A stretch of 64,000 nt of DNA, taken from positions 19,567,366-19,631,365 of the forward strand of contig CAMZMU010000075.1 of assembly GCA_947311845.1 (NCBI GenBank), given 5' to 3'. Below, in pieces: positions 21,474-33,034 of this stretch (within the stretch, counting starts at the first letter, position 1; each line of letters begins with the position of its first letter). The DNA comes from Poa pratensis (taxonomy: Eukaryota > Streptophyta > Magnoliopsida > Poales > Poaceae). The notes below the pieces were generated by a model. That model did not search any database, was not told the DNA's origin, and worked only from the letters and a program-made list of their open reading frames with translations. A program made the translations under genes and the position numbers.

Positions 21474-21870
21474 CATCAGTCAAGAGTTAATAGCACCAGC
21501 GGTCACACAACTCGTCGTCGATGTGCACTTAAGTCACACTTCTCCAGAATGTGATTATTTGGTCACACAACTCGACAAGTGCGTGCACGCAGGTCACTGG
21601 CCCCACTTGTCAGTCCGTTTTGGACGGTAAATTTTCAGAAAACCCCCTGGAGTAATATTAATTTTATAAAATGGTCCCGGGGACCATTTGTAAAATTAAT
21701 ATTACTCCAGGGGGTTTTCTGAAAATTTACCGTCTGACAAGTGGAGCCAGTGACCCGCGTGCACGCACTTGTCGAGTTGTGTGACCAAATAATCACATTC
21801 TGGAGAAGTGTGACTTAAGTGCACATTGGCGTCGAGTTGTGTAACCGCGGTGCCATTAACTCATCAGTCA
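21474..21870. mobile_element. 379-bp foldback MITE with 9-bp target duplication (Mutator-like)
   Basis: The element at 21483-21861 is almost one long palindrome centred near 21671. The left arm agttaatagcaccagcggtc pairs with the right arm, whose complement begins agttaatggcaccgcggtta. Inner words such as gaaaaccccctggagtaata and tcacattctggagaagtgtg occur on both sides in inverted form. It is flanked by catcagtca at 21474-21482 and 21862-21870. A 9-bp duplication is typical of Mutator-like elements. It has no ORF. Transcription through it would give a hairpin of about 185 bp. Confidence 0.88.
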
Positions 21871-22153
21871 ATGTAGAGACCTATCATAACACCTCCATTC
21901 CAGAAAAAGGCTCTTACCCATGTTCCTTCCATCCTTACTCCCTTTGAATTCTCAAAATTCCTTACCGAAAGGTACATAATTCATCACATTAGATGTTTTA
22001 TGGAATTGGTGGTGTTTATCGAGTCAGGTCTGGAAGACATTAGAAATGCAAGGTGATTGGGTGAAGAATCATATGAACTGAAGAGTACGTTTCATGAGGT
22101 TATTCTTCGCAATAGTGCAATTCTAACATGAAGCAGTATCATCTATCTGTCTT

Positions 22154-22182
22154 CCCCCCCCCCCCCCCCCCCCCCCCCCCCC
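22154..22182 (+). repeat. Run of 29 consecutive C
   Basis: An uninterrupted C homopolymer just beyond the end of repeat copy B, followed by tttttcggc. Copy A is followed by the G44 run instead, so a G/C homopolymer follows two neighbouring copies but on opposite strands. The length is likely to be unreliable. Confidence 0.95.
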
Positions 22183-23155
22183 TTTTTCGGCTTGCTCTTG
22201 TTGAACAAATTAAATCTTCACCAGTTTAAGTTAGTTTACATTACACACGGTGCTAAATTGATAATTGGTTCTGAAACACGTGAAACACTATATTTCCCGC
22301 TAGTTAGTGCACAGGACCCCAAAGCACCAACGCTCATGTTGCATGTGCATCAAACCTTTCACTATGACGCACCCACCCGACCAACCCAATGGTTGATAGA
22401 GATCACATAAAACGAGGAAGCAGATGAGCCTCGCCTGTGTCGTGAATTCCCGTTGAAATAATGAAGCCTCCTTCCAATTCCCATTGTGCCCCAATGCTAA
22501 AGCATCTGGGAGGCACGATTTGAGATCGAGCATGCATAGAGCTGTGTGTTGCGATCGAGATCATTGTATTTTATGAAGGAAGAAATTGGAGGTGGTGACG
22601 TGTTGCAGCTGTACAAGTCTTCTTAGGATATGCATTTTAATTCAGTAAATTAATTCATTTTGTCAGGAAATCTGAGGTCATCGTTGTCTAGTCCGGGTTA
22701 AGGCAAAACAGAAATGCACCCACTCCTTGTTTGTTGTTCAAAAACAGCTTGTCGTATGACACGATATGGTCGAATTTCCCGTTCTGCATTGTGCCGAAGC
22801 TCTGCATCTGCATGTTCATGTGTGGCCATGACTACACCGCATGGAGCACATTTAGTAGTCAGGAATGGTCTTGTAAGCAAGATACTAATGTAGTAATGTA
22901 GAATTGCCGAGCTCTTCTTGTGGCACAACCTCTAGGTAGTCGCCCGCTAGGCGAAGATACTGCGGTCCAAGCCACATGCTGCGGTAACGAGGATGAAGGA
23001 TTCAAGAAGGCCGTGTGCAGCGTTTGATTTAGGGAAGAACAACGGTCATCACATAAGCACTTCTAGGCCTATTAAACATCCCCCCTTTGTCACCGTTTTA
23101 CATAAGCATATATACGACTTGAATCTGTTAATTTATGTCATAGTATTTTAAACCT
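22183..23155. other. Intergenic sequence between repeat copies B and C
   Basis: No gene, transposon end or repeat was recognised. Short open frames of 70-77 codons on either strand show no protein-family resemblance. It has ordinary base composition. Confidence 0.4.
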
Positions 23156-23248
23156 AGTAAAGTATGTCACTTTTTTTTTGCGAATGAACTTGTATTAATC
23201 AAACATATCAGGAATTACAAAGAGTCTGGCAAGTAAAATATGTCACTT
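23156..23248 (-). mobile_element. About 58-bp micro-retroposition with about 18-bp target duplication
   Basis: The sequence agtaaagtatgtcacttt (23156-23173) recurs with one mismatch as agtaaaatatgtcacttt (23232-23249). Between them, on the minus strand, is a short insert ending gttcattcgc followed by an A-run (T-run at 23171-23179). This is a truncated non-LTR insertion in the minus orientation, with its tail and target duplication still visible. Confidence 0.75.
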
Positions 23249-23555
23249 TATCACTAAGTTATGGGTAAGAAGTCAAATTTACCTTATATTTGTTTTTTTA
23301 CTTTATTGGAGACAGATGTGCACATGAAAAGCAGGTGCCGATGGGAAACAGATCACGGCAGAGAGGGGGAGGGTGGCGATGGATACCTCGTCAAGTTAAA
23401 TCTGATGGTGGTGATGAAGCAGCAGAGCGCTTCGCCGTCGCAATACGGCGTGGACTGGGTTACGGCCTTGGTTGTGGGGATTAGGAGACTGAGTGAATCG
23501 GTATTGAATTCAGGTTCTAAGCGTTGATGCTTTGGGATTCTTGCACCAACTAGCG

Positions 23556-24655
23556 GGAAGCATTCTTCATATTGTATTTCCACTCCTTGTACTCAAGAAC
23601 CTACAAGCAGTTCAGCACCGGACGCAATGTACAGTAGCTTTGAACTGATGAAGCTTTCGGATTTTTCAACACGAGCAAGCCAAAATAAAGAAATATATAT
23701 ATATATAATTAATATATAATATACTTAGATATTACTAGTTCAAGTTTGAAATGCACCATCACAAAGAACTGTCTCAAATCTATTACTCATGTAAAGCATT
23801 GGCTACCATCTAGATCGATGAACATCGCCAATTCCATGAGCCATCTAAATTAGCAACACATTAATTACCTTCTGATGAGTATTTTGAGGGTTCAGATGAA
23901 GAGGGGATTGAAGGAACAACGTGATATAATAAGAGAAGAGCCTTTTTCAAAAGACACGGGCAGACTCGTGTCCACAGTAAATTAAACATATTAATCACCT
24001 AGTGTGCCACAGACTCTAATATACATCAAATATTCCAAGAAAGGGGTCTTGGACATAGTGTCATGTGCACCCTAGTGGTTGAAAGTCCGTATGCCCAGGA
24101 AATAAAGGTGGTTTGTCTGGCTTCTGCATTGTGTGATTCACGTGATAATTTGAAGAGAAAGAAGTGTTGTGTCGACAGAATGTTCAACAAAGATATAAAT
24201 AGAGATATTGAATAGGGCCACACGCATATATCAGTGTAAATGGTGCTAGAATAATTATATCAAAAAAAGGTTATTGAGCCTCATCTCTTTACAATGGCAA
24301 CTACATTTTCTAGCCTCATTACCCCGACATACGGGCACACATTCAGTATCAATCACAATAATATACATCGAACCTATATATGTGCGCATCAATCGATGTA
24401 GAGACCGGTCACAACACCTCATTTTCGCAAAAAGTCATTTTTTCTTTGCTTTGTTCCTTCCATACCCACTTCGTTTAATCCTAAAAAAATCCTTACTGAA
24501 AGGTAGTAGATGACTCGTGGGATTGGTGATGTTTATTGATTTACGGTTGGGTGGCATCAGGAAATACAAGGCGATGGGTTAAAGAAACATTCTAACAACT
24601 AATGTTGCTAACACTGCTATAAGAACACACTCCTCTAATCGAAACCAAAACAACC
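23556..24655 (+). repeat. Local repeat unit, copy C
   Basis: It aligns with copy B from ttcatattgtatttccactcc through attactagttcaagtt and tctattactcatgtaaag, and with A, B and D from gtgtcatgtgcaccctagtg and caaagatataaatagagata through ggatgtagaga-like and gaaatacaaggcgatggg. It has no insertions. Just upstream (23330-23440) is a diverged copy of the caggtgtcgacgggaag unit seen around LINE 1. The duplicated segment therefore extends further left than the unit itself. Confidence 0.8.
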
Positions 24656-24841
24656 ACACGGAAAACAGAGTCGGCGCAGAGGACGGACAAACAGGTGGAA
24701 AGAGCATTTGTCCATTGGTTCAGGATATACATAGGCGAGTCTCCCCACCCCATAGAGCCCATACATTGCTTTAGCATGAGCCTGTTTCACTATTGCCCCA
24801 CGAGGCTTTTTGTAATACTTCTTTCTCCGGAAAGTGTATTG

Positions 24842-25227
24842 TGATCCCGGGCACCACTGCACACCCTCCTGTTTAAAAAAACCAAAAATCATATTTGTGA
24901 GTTTCCAAAAATTCTTTAAAAAAATCCGGACGTAGCTAATGGTGTATCCCACAAACGTGCAAAATTTCAATTTGACATACTTTATATTACGGGCTACACA
25001 AAAATAACAAATCTGATAAGGCTTAGAGATTTGAAAATATACATTCTGAAATCTACACATTTGTCATTTTCGTGTAGCTCAGAATACAAAGTTTCTGAAG
25101 TTGATATTTTACATGTTAGTGGGGTATATCATTGGATCCACGCTGATTTTTTTTCAGAATTTTTGGATACACACAAATATGATTTTTGATTTTTTTAAAC
25201 AGGAGGGTGCAGTGGTGCCCGGGAGCA
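24842..25227. mobile_element. Long-TIR MITE, about 386 bp
   Basis: The left end tgatcccgggcaccactgca and the complement of the right end, tgctcccgggcaccactgca, are nearly identical. The inverted repeat continues through ccctcctgtttaaaaaaa and caaaaatcatatttgtg. The interior is AT-rich with further weak self-complementarity. It has no ORF and no convincing target duplication. The terminal TCCCGGG resembles the 9322-9699 MITE, suggesting the same broad group. Confidence 0.8.
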
Positions 25228-27972
25228 AAAAATCTCCACTTTTCTTTCTCTATCTAATCGAATGGTTTTTTACCTAAAAAAATGACCTCCCGTCGGCGGC
25301 GGTGATAGCAGTGAGTGGCGGCGGTGGTGGAGCTTCCCGTCGGCAACTGCACAACCTAGATCGGTTAGGGTTTTGTCGGTGAGGTGTGGCGGCGCACGAC
25401 GAACCTCGTAAAGCGTACCCCCGGAGGAAGAATTTCATTTTTAACTAGACTTTATCATTCTCTCATGCTCGTCAAGCTGCACCAGCACCAGTTTTGTGCC
25501 TTGCTAGACCATCCAACGCCAGATCAAGCTGTATCTCCTCATGTCTCCCATGTCAAGTCCACTGCGGTTCGGGTGCAACAAATACATTATTATATATGAA
25601 CATCTAGATTAGAGATGCATGAATCCTGCAAATTTATCTTCAGATTACGAAATTTGGTGATTCAAAGAAGTGAGGATTGAAGGAACATAGTTTATGTGGT
25701 AGAGGAGTTTTAGAAAAGGCGAGAGGAGAGCTCGAAGAAAGAATGATGGAGCGGATAGAGATCCGTAGATATGGTGATCCGTGTATTGATGGAAATATCT
25801 TTTATAATAAGCTTCGAGCAGGTACGGAAATCATGTCGATATTAAATTCTCGCCCCTCTGTTTGGTGTTCATAGTGGATATGCGTTCTCAAGTGGGGCAC
25901 TTGGTTGTGCAACATGTACGCTGAGGCAATAGATGAAGATTCCTCGGGAACGAAAAAAGGCGAGGATGGTATGTAAGGTAATACCTTAAATTATTGAGCA
26001 ATTGGCTAAGGATTTTAGTTCTTCGTATAGAACAAGTAATCGCTTTGAAGCGTGTTAACTCTTTCAGGCTGTCTAGCTTTGTACTTATATCACAAACATT
26101 TTACATGAGTTTGTTAAAAGTTCGGTTTGATCAACCGTGAGGCAAACTTGCTGCAGCAGTAGCTAACTACAACTAGTAGATGACTCTAATAGCACCCCTC
26201 GACTAAAACTTGTCAAAGCTAAACTTAAACGCTTCTGGTTGCTGTATTAACAAGGACTTGGTGAAACCATTTGCTACTTGATCTCATGTAGGCACAAATT
26301 TATGTCCAACAATTTTTGCACCATTCATTTACACATAAACTGATAGTCAACCTCAATTTGATTAATCCTGGCATGAACAATAGGATTAGCGGAAAAGATA
26401 CCTTCACTACTGGAAAAGGATCCTTTGATGATCGGTTTCAACTGACGGCAACCCAACAAACAGTCAGTTGTCAATAGTAAAAACTGACGGGCGTACGGCT
26501 GGCCATCAGTATATTAGTGCGCATACCAGCTGAAGGTACTTCATAGCACTTAAACCGAGTGATATATATGTACATGTAATGTGTGTTCCACATGACATTG
26601 CAGGCAGGACACATACAACTTCTATTCTGATGCTTGCCTTGCCACCTGGCCGGTTTTCTTTCCCAATTGGAGGAAAGTTTATCCTCTCAACATATACTGT
26701 ATTTTCTAGCATAGCCAAGCCACAACAGTGTTGGTACGTTCGTTCCCACAGCGATGACTCGTCTCTGGCAGTTTACACAGTAGTACTGCAGTAGGACAAA
26801 ACTACAAAAGCCATTCTGCAAACTATACATCAACCGAAGGTGCAACTGGAATTCCTTGTTCGCTCCTAAAATTGCAACTGATACTCGTGCCTTTTCTGGG
26901 TTGTTAACATTTGTACTGGATCCATGAACAGTGCAAATGTTCTGCAATTTCTTTCTCTTGAAAGATGGCTCTTCACGACTCTGCTTCAGCTAGAAGCATG
27001 GACAGGCAGCATAACTGGAACCTGCATGAGTGAAATTGAAAAGTTCATTGACTCGACAAGGGATTGAAGTACAACAATTATCCTGTATATGGCTTCAGTC
27101 AAAGTTCCGATTAACAAACAGAATTCAAGGTCCACATCTCTATGAAGCGCAGTTGCCATATATTCAAACAATTACGTGCATCCTAGGATAGAGATAAATA
27201 AATAGTCCAGTACGACAAAGACAAGCATTGATCGATTGACGGAATAAAACTACATCATGTCCACAGTAAAACTTGCTCCATGTATTTCCAAATAATCAAA
27301 GAGAAGGTGGAACAACTAGTAAGCCAGATCTTCTTACCTCTAATTGTAGCTGAAACCACTGCACACAAAATTAAAACCTGAAAAATTATCCAAATAACAC
27401 AATCAACTCAAGACCATATTTTAGAGATAAATGAGATACTTTGCAGTTATCCTGAAGTATTTCAATTGTCTCTAATAGATATAGCAGTTCACTTTGACCA
27501 ATCTGCAGCTTTACAGAATGGCAAAATTTCTGAACAAGGCCTGATATAAACCAGAAAGTCTATGCCACAGCCCACACCTAAACATACAGCAGAAACTATA
27601 GCTGGAATGAAGAAAATGATCTTCAAATGTTAGTTTTTATGAGTGGGATCTGTATGATGGAAAATTCATTCAAAATAGGTGGAAACATTGTAATTTTGTC
27701 CCTGTTGATATGGTATTATTTTGGATAAGTCTTGCCAGCTAGAAAAATGTACTACAATGTCTTTTACTCTCTTGACCAATGTAGCTTATATGTTTCTCTG
27801 GCATAAAAGCAAAATTAATAATTAGTTATGTCGTTTTTAGGTTCTCTTTACTGCTTGGTTTATAAGTAAAGACAAGAGAGATAAATATGATAAAAAATAA
27901 ACATAGATAGTTTCCAATACTTCCACTCACATCCAGATCCAGAACTTGTCTTGGTTTGTCGGATGTTAACTT
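25228..27972. other. Intergenic region with a repeat fragment and a single CACTA-like terminus
   Basis: No gene was recognised. Around 25655-25720 a short fragment (gtgaggattgaaggaacata) resembles the left part of the local repeat unit. At 26405 the sequence cactactggaaaaggatcc is a good CACTA-type terminus, followed by inverted gacggc words. No matching far end or 3-bp duplication was found, so it is recorded as a remnant. The 3' part should include the F-box pseudogene 3' flank. Confidence 0.4.
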
Positions 27973-29806
27973 TCACAAGTGATATGCACAGGTATTCATG
28001 ATCTTCAGAATTTTGTGAATTCTCTCATCAAGCTTTTGACATTTGATTTCAACCATCTTAACATGGTTGGATGAAAATGTCCCTTCCAACAGATTGTTAC
28101 TTTCTCCTGTCACCATTGAAGATTGGAACTCCTAAAGGAAACAAGCATCATACTGAATCAAGTAAACGGATCGAAGGTATTTTTGGTAACACACAGCTAT
28201 CCATCCACAAAATATTACCTCAACAAGTTCAAGAGTAAGCTTCTCAAGATTTGGCGAGTGTTGGATAAAACGAATTACTGCACTGAGGTCAGCGTCCAAA
28301 CACCAGTCGTCGAGTATCAAAGTCTTCAACAGGCGAATGGAGGGCACCACTTTAAATCCCTTTGGAAAAGTAACTACACAAAATGCAAAGGAGCAAGATC
28401 AAATAAGGAGCCTGCTAATTCCTTAAGTACAGGACGAGGCCCAGTGAACCTGTCATTTTGGTAGAGAACTGAGAATTCAGATTTCCAAAGTATCAAGAAG
28501 CAACTAACGCAAAAGGTTTGTAACACGTGTATTATTTTCCACATAAATATCTATATAATTTCAATACTAAAGATGGCATCCTGAAATAAGTATAACTAAT
28601 GAAGTGGTTATAAGAAAAAAAGATTCAGTTGGAGAGTTGGACAACCAAGGAATTCCTGAACAAGAAGTACTAAATATTGTTATGAAGTAACAATGTAGAG
28701 TGAACACAGTGAATGCGACAGTACTGAATGTATTTACTGAAATATGATGATGGTCAGCGTCATGTAAGATGATAGCTTGGAAGCATGAATTGGGAAATGC
28801 AGATTAATTAAGGCATAAGGCCTATTGCAAAAGAAACATTTGAATAGATATAACATTAGAGGTCAAGAATGTATACCGCGTCATCATAATAAGCTGACAA
28901 CTCCAAGTGTTTTGCGCCGGTCAAACCTTGGAGGAAGAAGCTGCGCCTCAAACTCGAAATAGAATTCACAACCCGCACATGGCTCGCCAGCAGGGCACCC
29001 TGGCGGACGCGTGAAGCAGCGATCGTCACAAGATTCACCGAGTCTAACAACCGCCGTTTCCAAGGACGGCAAGCTTTGAAGCGATTGATGCCTGCCGGCA
29101 CAATCAATCAACTCCAGGTGAACAAGACTCGGTAAGGACATTGTAGTGCGTTGGTACATCTTGAAATCACAGCGAACCATGCTCAGATGTTTCAAGGATG
29201 GAGACGACATTTCGTCCTCCCATGTAATGCAATCCACCATCTTCAGGTCCACTAGCGCTGGACAGGCAGAGAAATCAAGAACGCTGCGGACGCGGTGGAG
29301 CTATAGCCTCTTGAGATGCTGGGAGAAGAGAAGCAGAGGATCCGGATCTTCGGGCAGGTCGTAGGGAAGATCGATCTGGTCGAGGTCGGTGATGCTGAAA
29401 CGGCACCGGAGTTCCTGGACACCGCAATCCAAAGCAGACTGCACGCTCGTGGACCATACGTGCTCAGCGGACAAGAACCAGTCGAAATCGAAGTCCTTCT
29501 TGTCGAGATCGAACTCACAAGACTCCAGGGACGGCTCTCCGTCGTGGCGGAGGAGGAGCAGGAGGTCGACGAAGCTGTTGAACCTTTGGGGGGTCTCGAA
29601 ACCCCGACGGCGGTGATGCGGAGGGCGGGCGCGGAGGTCCAGAGGTGGCGCCAGCGTCGGGCGATTGCGGACGTCCCCACCGCGTCTTGCGCCGGAAGGA
29701 ACGAGATGATGAGGGCAAGAACGCCATCCGGGAGGTCGTCAATCTTGGCCGCGGGCGGTTCTTGACTCACCTTGGGCTGCTTCCGAGGGGGCATTCCGTC
29801 GAGCAT
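27973..29806 (-). pseudogene. F-box/LRR/FBD-type gene, disrupted
   Basis: The start region reads DDLPDGVLALIISFLPAQDA and RRWRHLWTSAPALRI, a clear N-terminal F-box that would bind SKP1 in an SCF ubiquitin ligase. LRR-like segments follow (SLKHLSMVRCDFKMYQ, SLVHLELIDCAGRHQ, GLTGAKHLELSAYYDDA, LKTLILDDWCLDADLSAVI). The C-terminus has an FBD-like block (HVKMVEIKCQKLDERIHKIL) and a TGA at 27973. Probable exons are about 28900-29806, 28219-28373 and 27973-28131, with GT/AG borders. Lesions: a frameshift at about 29604, an in-frame TAG at 29301-29303, a frameshift at about 28940-28960 and another at about 28335. Two of the frameshifts are explained by a single missing base. The start may be ATG 29806 or 29794. 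The family is large and fast-turning in grasses, so pseudogenes are common. The last two exons remain open. Confidence 0.82.
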
Positions 29807-30544
29807 GTCGGCTGCGGTGCAGAACGACCGGATCGATCGAAACCGAAGGTGAGATAAACGGAAAGGTGGAGAGACCGAAGCGCGAGACGGTGGAGGAAGA
29901 GAGGAGTCGCTGACCTGCGTCACGTCTGATCCTCGCCGGAAATGGGAGAGACGAGAGTTGCGATTGGAATGGGCTGATGGTGCTCGCCGCAGAGGTGGTT
30001 CGGCCGTTATCAACCTCTGATTCGAGCTTTATAAATAAGTCCAACCTTGAGGCCCAGCCTCAAGGCCTAACTGCTGACCACTGGAAACATCTCTCTCAAA
30101 ATAAAAAGCACAAAATCTTCTAAAAAAAAAAGCGCACAAGCATAAGCACGCGCCGCTTATAAACGACACCAAGGGTACCCCTAAAAAGGACCCATAGGGT
30201 TGTCTAAAATCATATTTGTGTAAGTTTTAACAAGTTTTCGAGTCAGACAATAATAAATTATGAACAATTAAAGCGAATTTAGCTTTATTTTACAGCTGAA
30301 AACACAATTTGTGATTGATCTAGTATATCTGTTTAGGGTTTGATATTTTCAATATAAAATTGCAAAACTATTAAAAGTTGCAATACTACAAACAACCTAT
30401 CATACGGCGTGTCTTCTTATTTTTATTTGTCTTGAGAAGAGAATCTCTACTTTGTTATACTTGAGATAGAGATGTAGTTTAACAAAATAATTTGTAATTA
30501 GTAACTCAAACCGAACATCAATCATGTTCCTGTCAAATAGAGTC

Positions 30545-31330
30545 CATAGTTTCCAAGCAAAACATTAATTACCTTGCGGTAAGAATTTTGAGGATTCAAA
30601 GGAAGTGGGAATTGAAGTAATAAAGTAAAAAAAATGAGAGGGGCCTTTTTCGAAATAGATAGGGGTGGACTCGTGTTCACATGTCAATTGCACATATTAA
30701 TCACGCAAAGATGGAGTGTCTTACACAATAATAGACATCAAATACACCAAGAAATTGTTCTTGGACACATTGTCGTGTGCACCCTTGTAGTTGAATGTGG
30801 TACACCCCTTGCAATAGAGGTGGTTTGTCCCGCCTCTGCATTGTGTGATGCATGTGATAATATTAAAATAAAGAAGTCATGTGTCGACAGAAGGGTCGAC
30901 AAAGATATAAATAGAGATAGCCTCATTACTCCAACATATGCACACATGTTAAATATCAATCTACATCGACCCGGCTTTGGTTGAGACAAGTCACATCTTT
31001 AATAGTTTGCGTCAATCGATGTAGCGACATGTCATGACACCTCCTTTCTGAAATTTCTTTCTTAGCTTTGTTTCTTCCATACCCACTTCTTATAATCCTA
31101 AAAAATCCTTACTAAAAGGTAGTAGATGACTTTTGGCATTGGTGATGTTTGTCAATTTATGGTTGGGAGACATCCGGAAATGCAAGGTGATGGAGCAAAG
31201 AATCATACTAACAGCCTCTCTTGCTAACTCTACCAAAAGAACACACTCCCCCGATCGACTTCCACTTTAGGTAGGATTATGTCCGTCAATGGTGGCAATA
31301 GCCTCTGATGCGCCAACCCTTAACCATACA
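30545..31330 (+). repeat. Local repeat unit, copy D
   Basis: The unit runs from acattaattaccttgcggta through gtgtgcacccttgtagttga, cgacaaagatataaatagag, catacccacttcttataatc and ggagacatccggaaatgcaa. Compared with copy C it lacks about 100 bp after the TATA-like word, where the sequence jumps straight to agcctcattactcc. It is about 6 kb from copy C, on the other side of the F-box pseudogene. Confidence 0.78.
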
Positions 31331-31529
31331 TAAGGTCCACGTGTCACAATTTTAGACAGGTAGATGGGTACATGGGAATGGATTATACGAACCCATACAT
31401 GTACCCTCTCTACCCAATGGGTATGAGATTTCCCCACTTACATATCCATTGGTAATGTTTTGTCATAAACTCTTATCCTGATAGGGTTTTTATCCACCGG
31501 GTACGCAGCTAATTGTAACCCATTGCCAT

Positions 31530-33034
31530 TGATAACCCACAAGTATAGGGATCGCAACAGTCTTCGAGGGAAGTAAAACCCAAATTTATTGATTCGACAC
31601 AAGGGGAGACAAAGAATACTTATAAGCCTTAACAACTGAGTTGTCAATTCAACTGCACCTGGAAAAGCACTAGTAACAGGGGTGATGTGAAAGCAGCAGT
31701 AATATGAGAGCAATAGTAACAGTAACACAGCAGCAGTAACTCGGAGGCAATGGCACCAGAAAATAGTTGATACTACTTCTAATGACATATAGGACCGGAG
31801 AGCAATGATGATGACAAATGGACCGGAGAGCAATGATGATGACAAATGGACCGGGGTTCCCAGCTATCTACACTAGTGGTAACTTCTCCAAACAAATAAC
31901 AGGTGTTGGGTGAACAAATTACAGTTGGGCAATTGATAATTGTGAGGGCATGACAATGCATGCTTATGATAAGATAAAGTTTACTGTAGTATTTAATTGG
32001 GCATTACGACAAGGTACACAGACCGCTATCCAGCATGCATCTGTGCCTAAATAACCCACCTTCCGGTTAGCATCCGCACCCCTTCCAGTATTAAGTTGCA
32101 AACAACAGATTATTGCATTAAGTATTGTGCATAATGTAAACAACACATTCATCCTTAGACAAAGCATTGCTGTTTACCCCTAGTGGCAACAACACATCTA
32201 CTCCCTCTTGGAGATACAAGCAACTACTTGATCAGGGTAACCACAAGTACCGGAGAGCATGCAAGATCTTAAATAAACAATAGTATGATAATATGATGAA
32301 CAATCTGATCATAATGTAACAATTCATCGGATCCCAACAAACACAACACCAATTACATCATATGGATCTCAATCATGTAAGGCAGCTCATGAGATCATTG
32401 TATTGAAGTACATGGGAGAGAGAGTACCAACTAGCTACAGCCAAGAACCCGTAGTCCATGGGGGAACTACTCACAAACCATCATGGAGTCGAAGTGGAGG
32501 CGGTGGAGTCGATGGAGATGGCTCCGGGGGTCAATCCCCGTCCCGGCAGGGTGCCAGAACAGGAACTTCTGACCCCCGAAACGAGGTCTCGCGATGGCGA
32601 CGGCGCTGCGGAAGTCTTTCTGGAGTATTAGATATATTTAGGGTTTTCGCGTCGGGGTGACTAAATAGGCGAAGGGGCAACGTCGGTGGAGGTCCTAGGC
32701 TCCCTCCTCACCTCCCGGCGCGCCTGTGGCCCAGCGCGCGAGCATGTGGTTTGGAGGCCGTGGGCCTCCCCCTGGCTTGCCCTTCTGGCTCCGTGTGTCC
32801 CTCGGAAAAATAGGAGGTTTGGCTTTTGTTTCGTCGAATTCCGAGAATATTGCCCGAACAGCTTTTCTGGAACCAAAAACAGCAGAAAACAGGAACTGGC
32901 ACTGTGGCATCTTGTTAATAGGTTAGTCCCAGAAAATGTATAATAATGATATATAATGCATATAAAACATGTGACAATGATACATAAAACAAGCATGAAA
33001 CATCAGAAATTATAGATACGTTGGAGACGTATCA
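31530..33034 (-). repeat. E1 3' LTR (1505 bp)
   Basis: Complete LTR running TGATAACCC...GACGTATCA on the plus strand. On the minus strand it includes cgcctatttagtcaccccg, which holds the likely promoter position. It also has an internal 28-bp duplication (ggaccggagagcaatgatga, twice at about 31793-31850). The adjacent interior sequence ctaagcttggggatgct (minus) is the purine-rich tract position. Confidence 0.85.

Larger units (their letters stand above)
20525..22110 (+). repeat. Local repeat unit, copy B, with two insertions
   Basis: This is the fullest copy on the left side. It starts near ttcatattgtatttccactcc, shared with copy C at 23568, and runs through attactagttcaagtt, ccatgagcaatctaaattag and ggattgaagg-like sequence to ttagaaatgcaaggtgattg. 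It carries a 65-bp micro-retroposition at 20773-20837 and a 379-bp foldback element at 21483-21861. Both are absent from the matching positions in the other copies, which act as empty sites. This confirms they are insertions that came after the duplication, or loci hit in this copy only. Confidence 0.8.

Noticed and set aside
23261..23527. 88-codon plus-strand frame upstream of repeat copy C
   Set aside because: Not conserved in the related segment near LINE 1 (17574-17690), where the frame is broken; probably non-coding repeat.
26405..26519. Possible 115-bp mini-CACTA element (CACTACTGG ... TTAGTG)
   Set aside because: The right end does not match the left beyond TAGTG, and flanking triplets (ctt and cgc) do not match, so only a single CACTA-like terminus is supported.
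29316..29765. 149-codon plus-strand frame over the F-box region
   Set aside because: Antisense to the F-box exon; composition effect with no family resemblance.
31345..31524. Inverted gggtacatg / catgtaccc words left of E1
   Set aside because: Short palindrome only; no terminal repeats or TSD to support a separate element.
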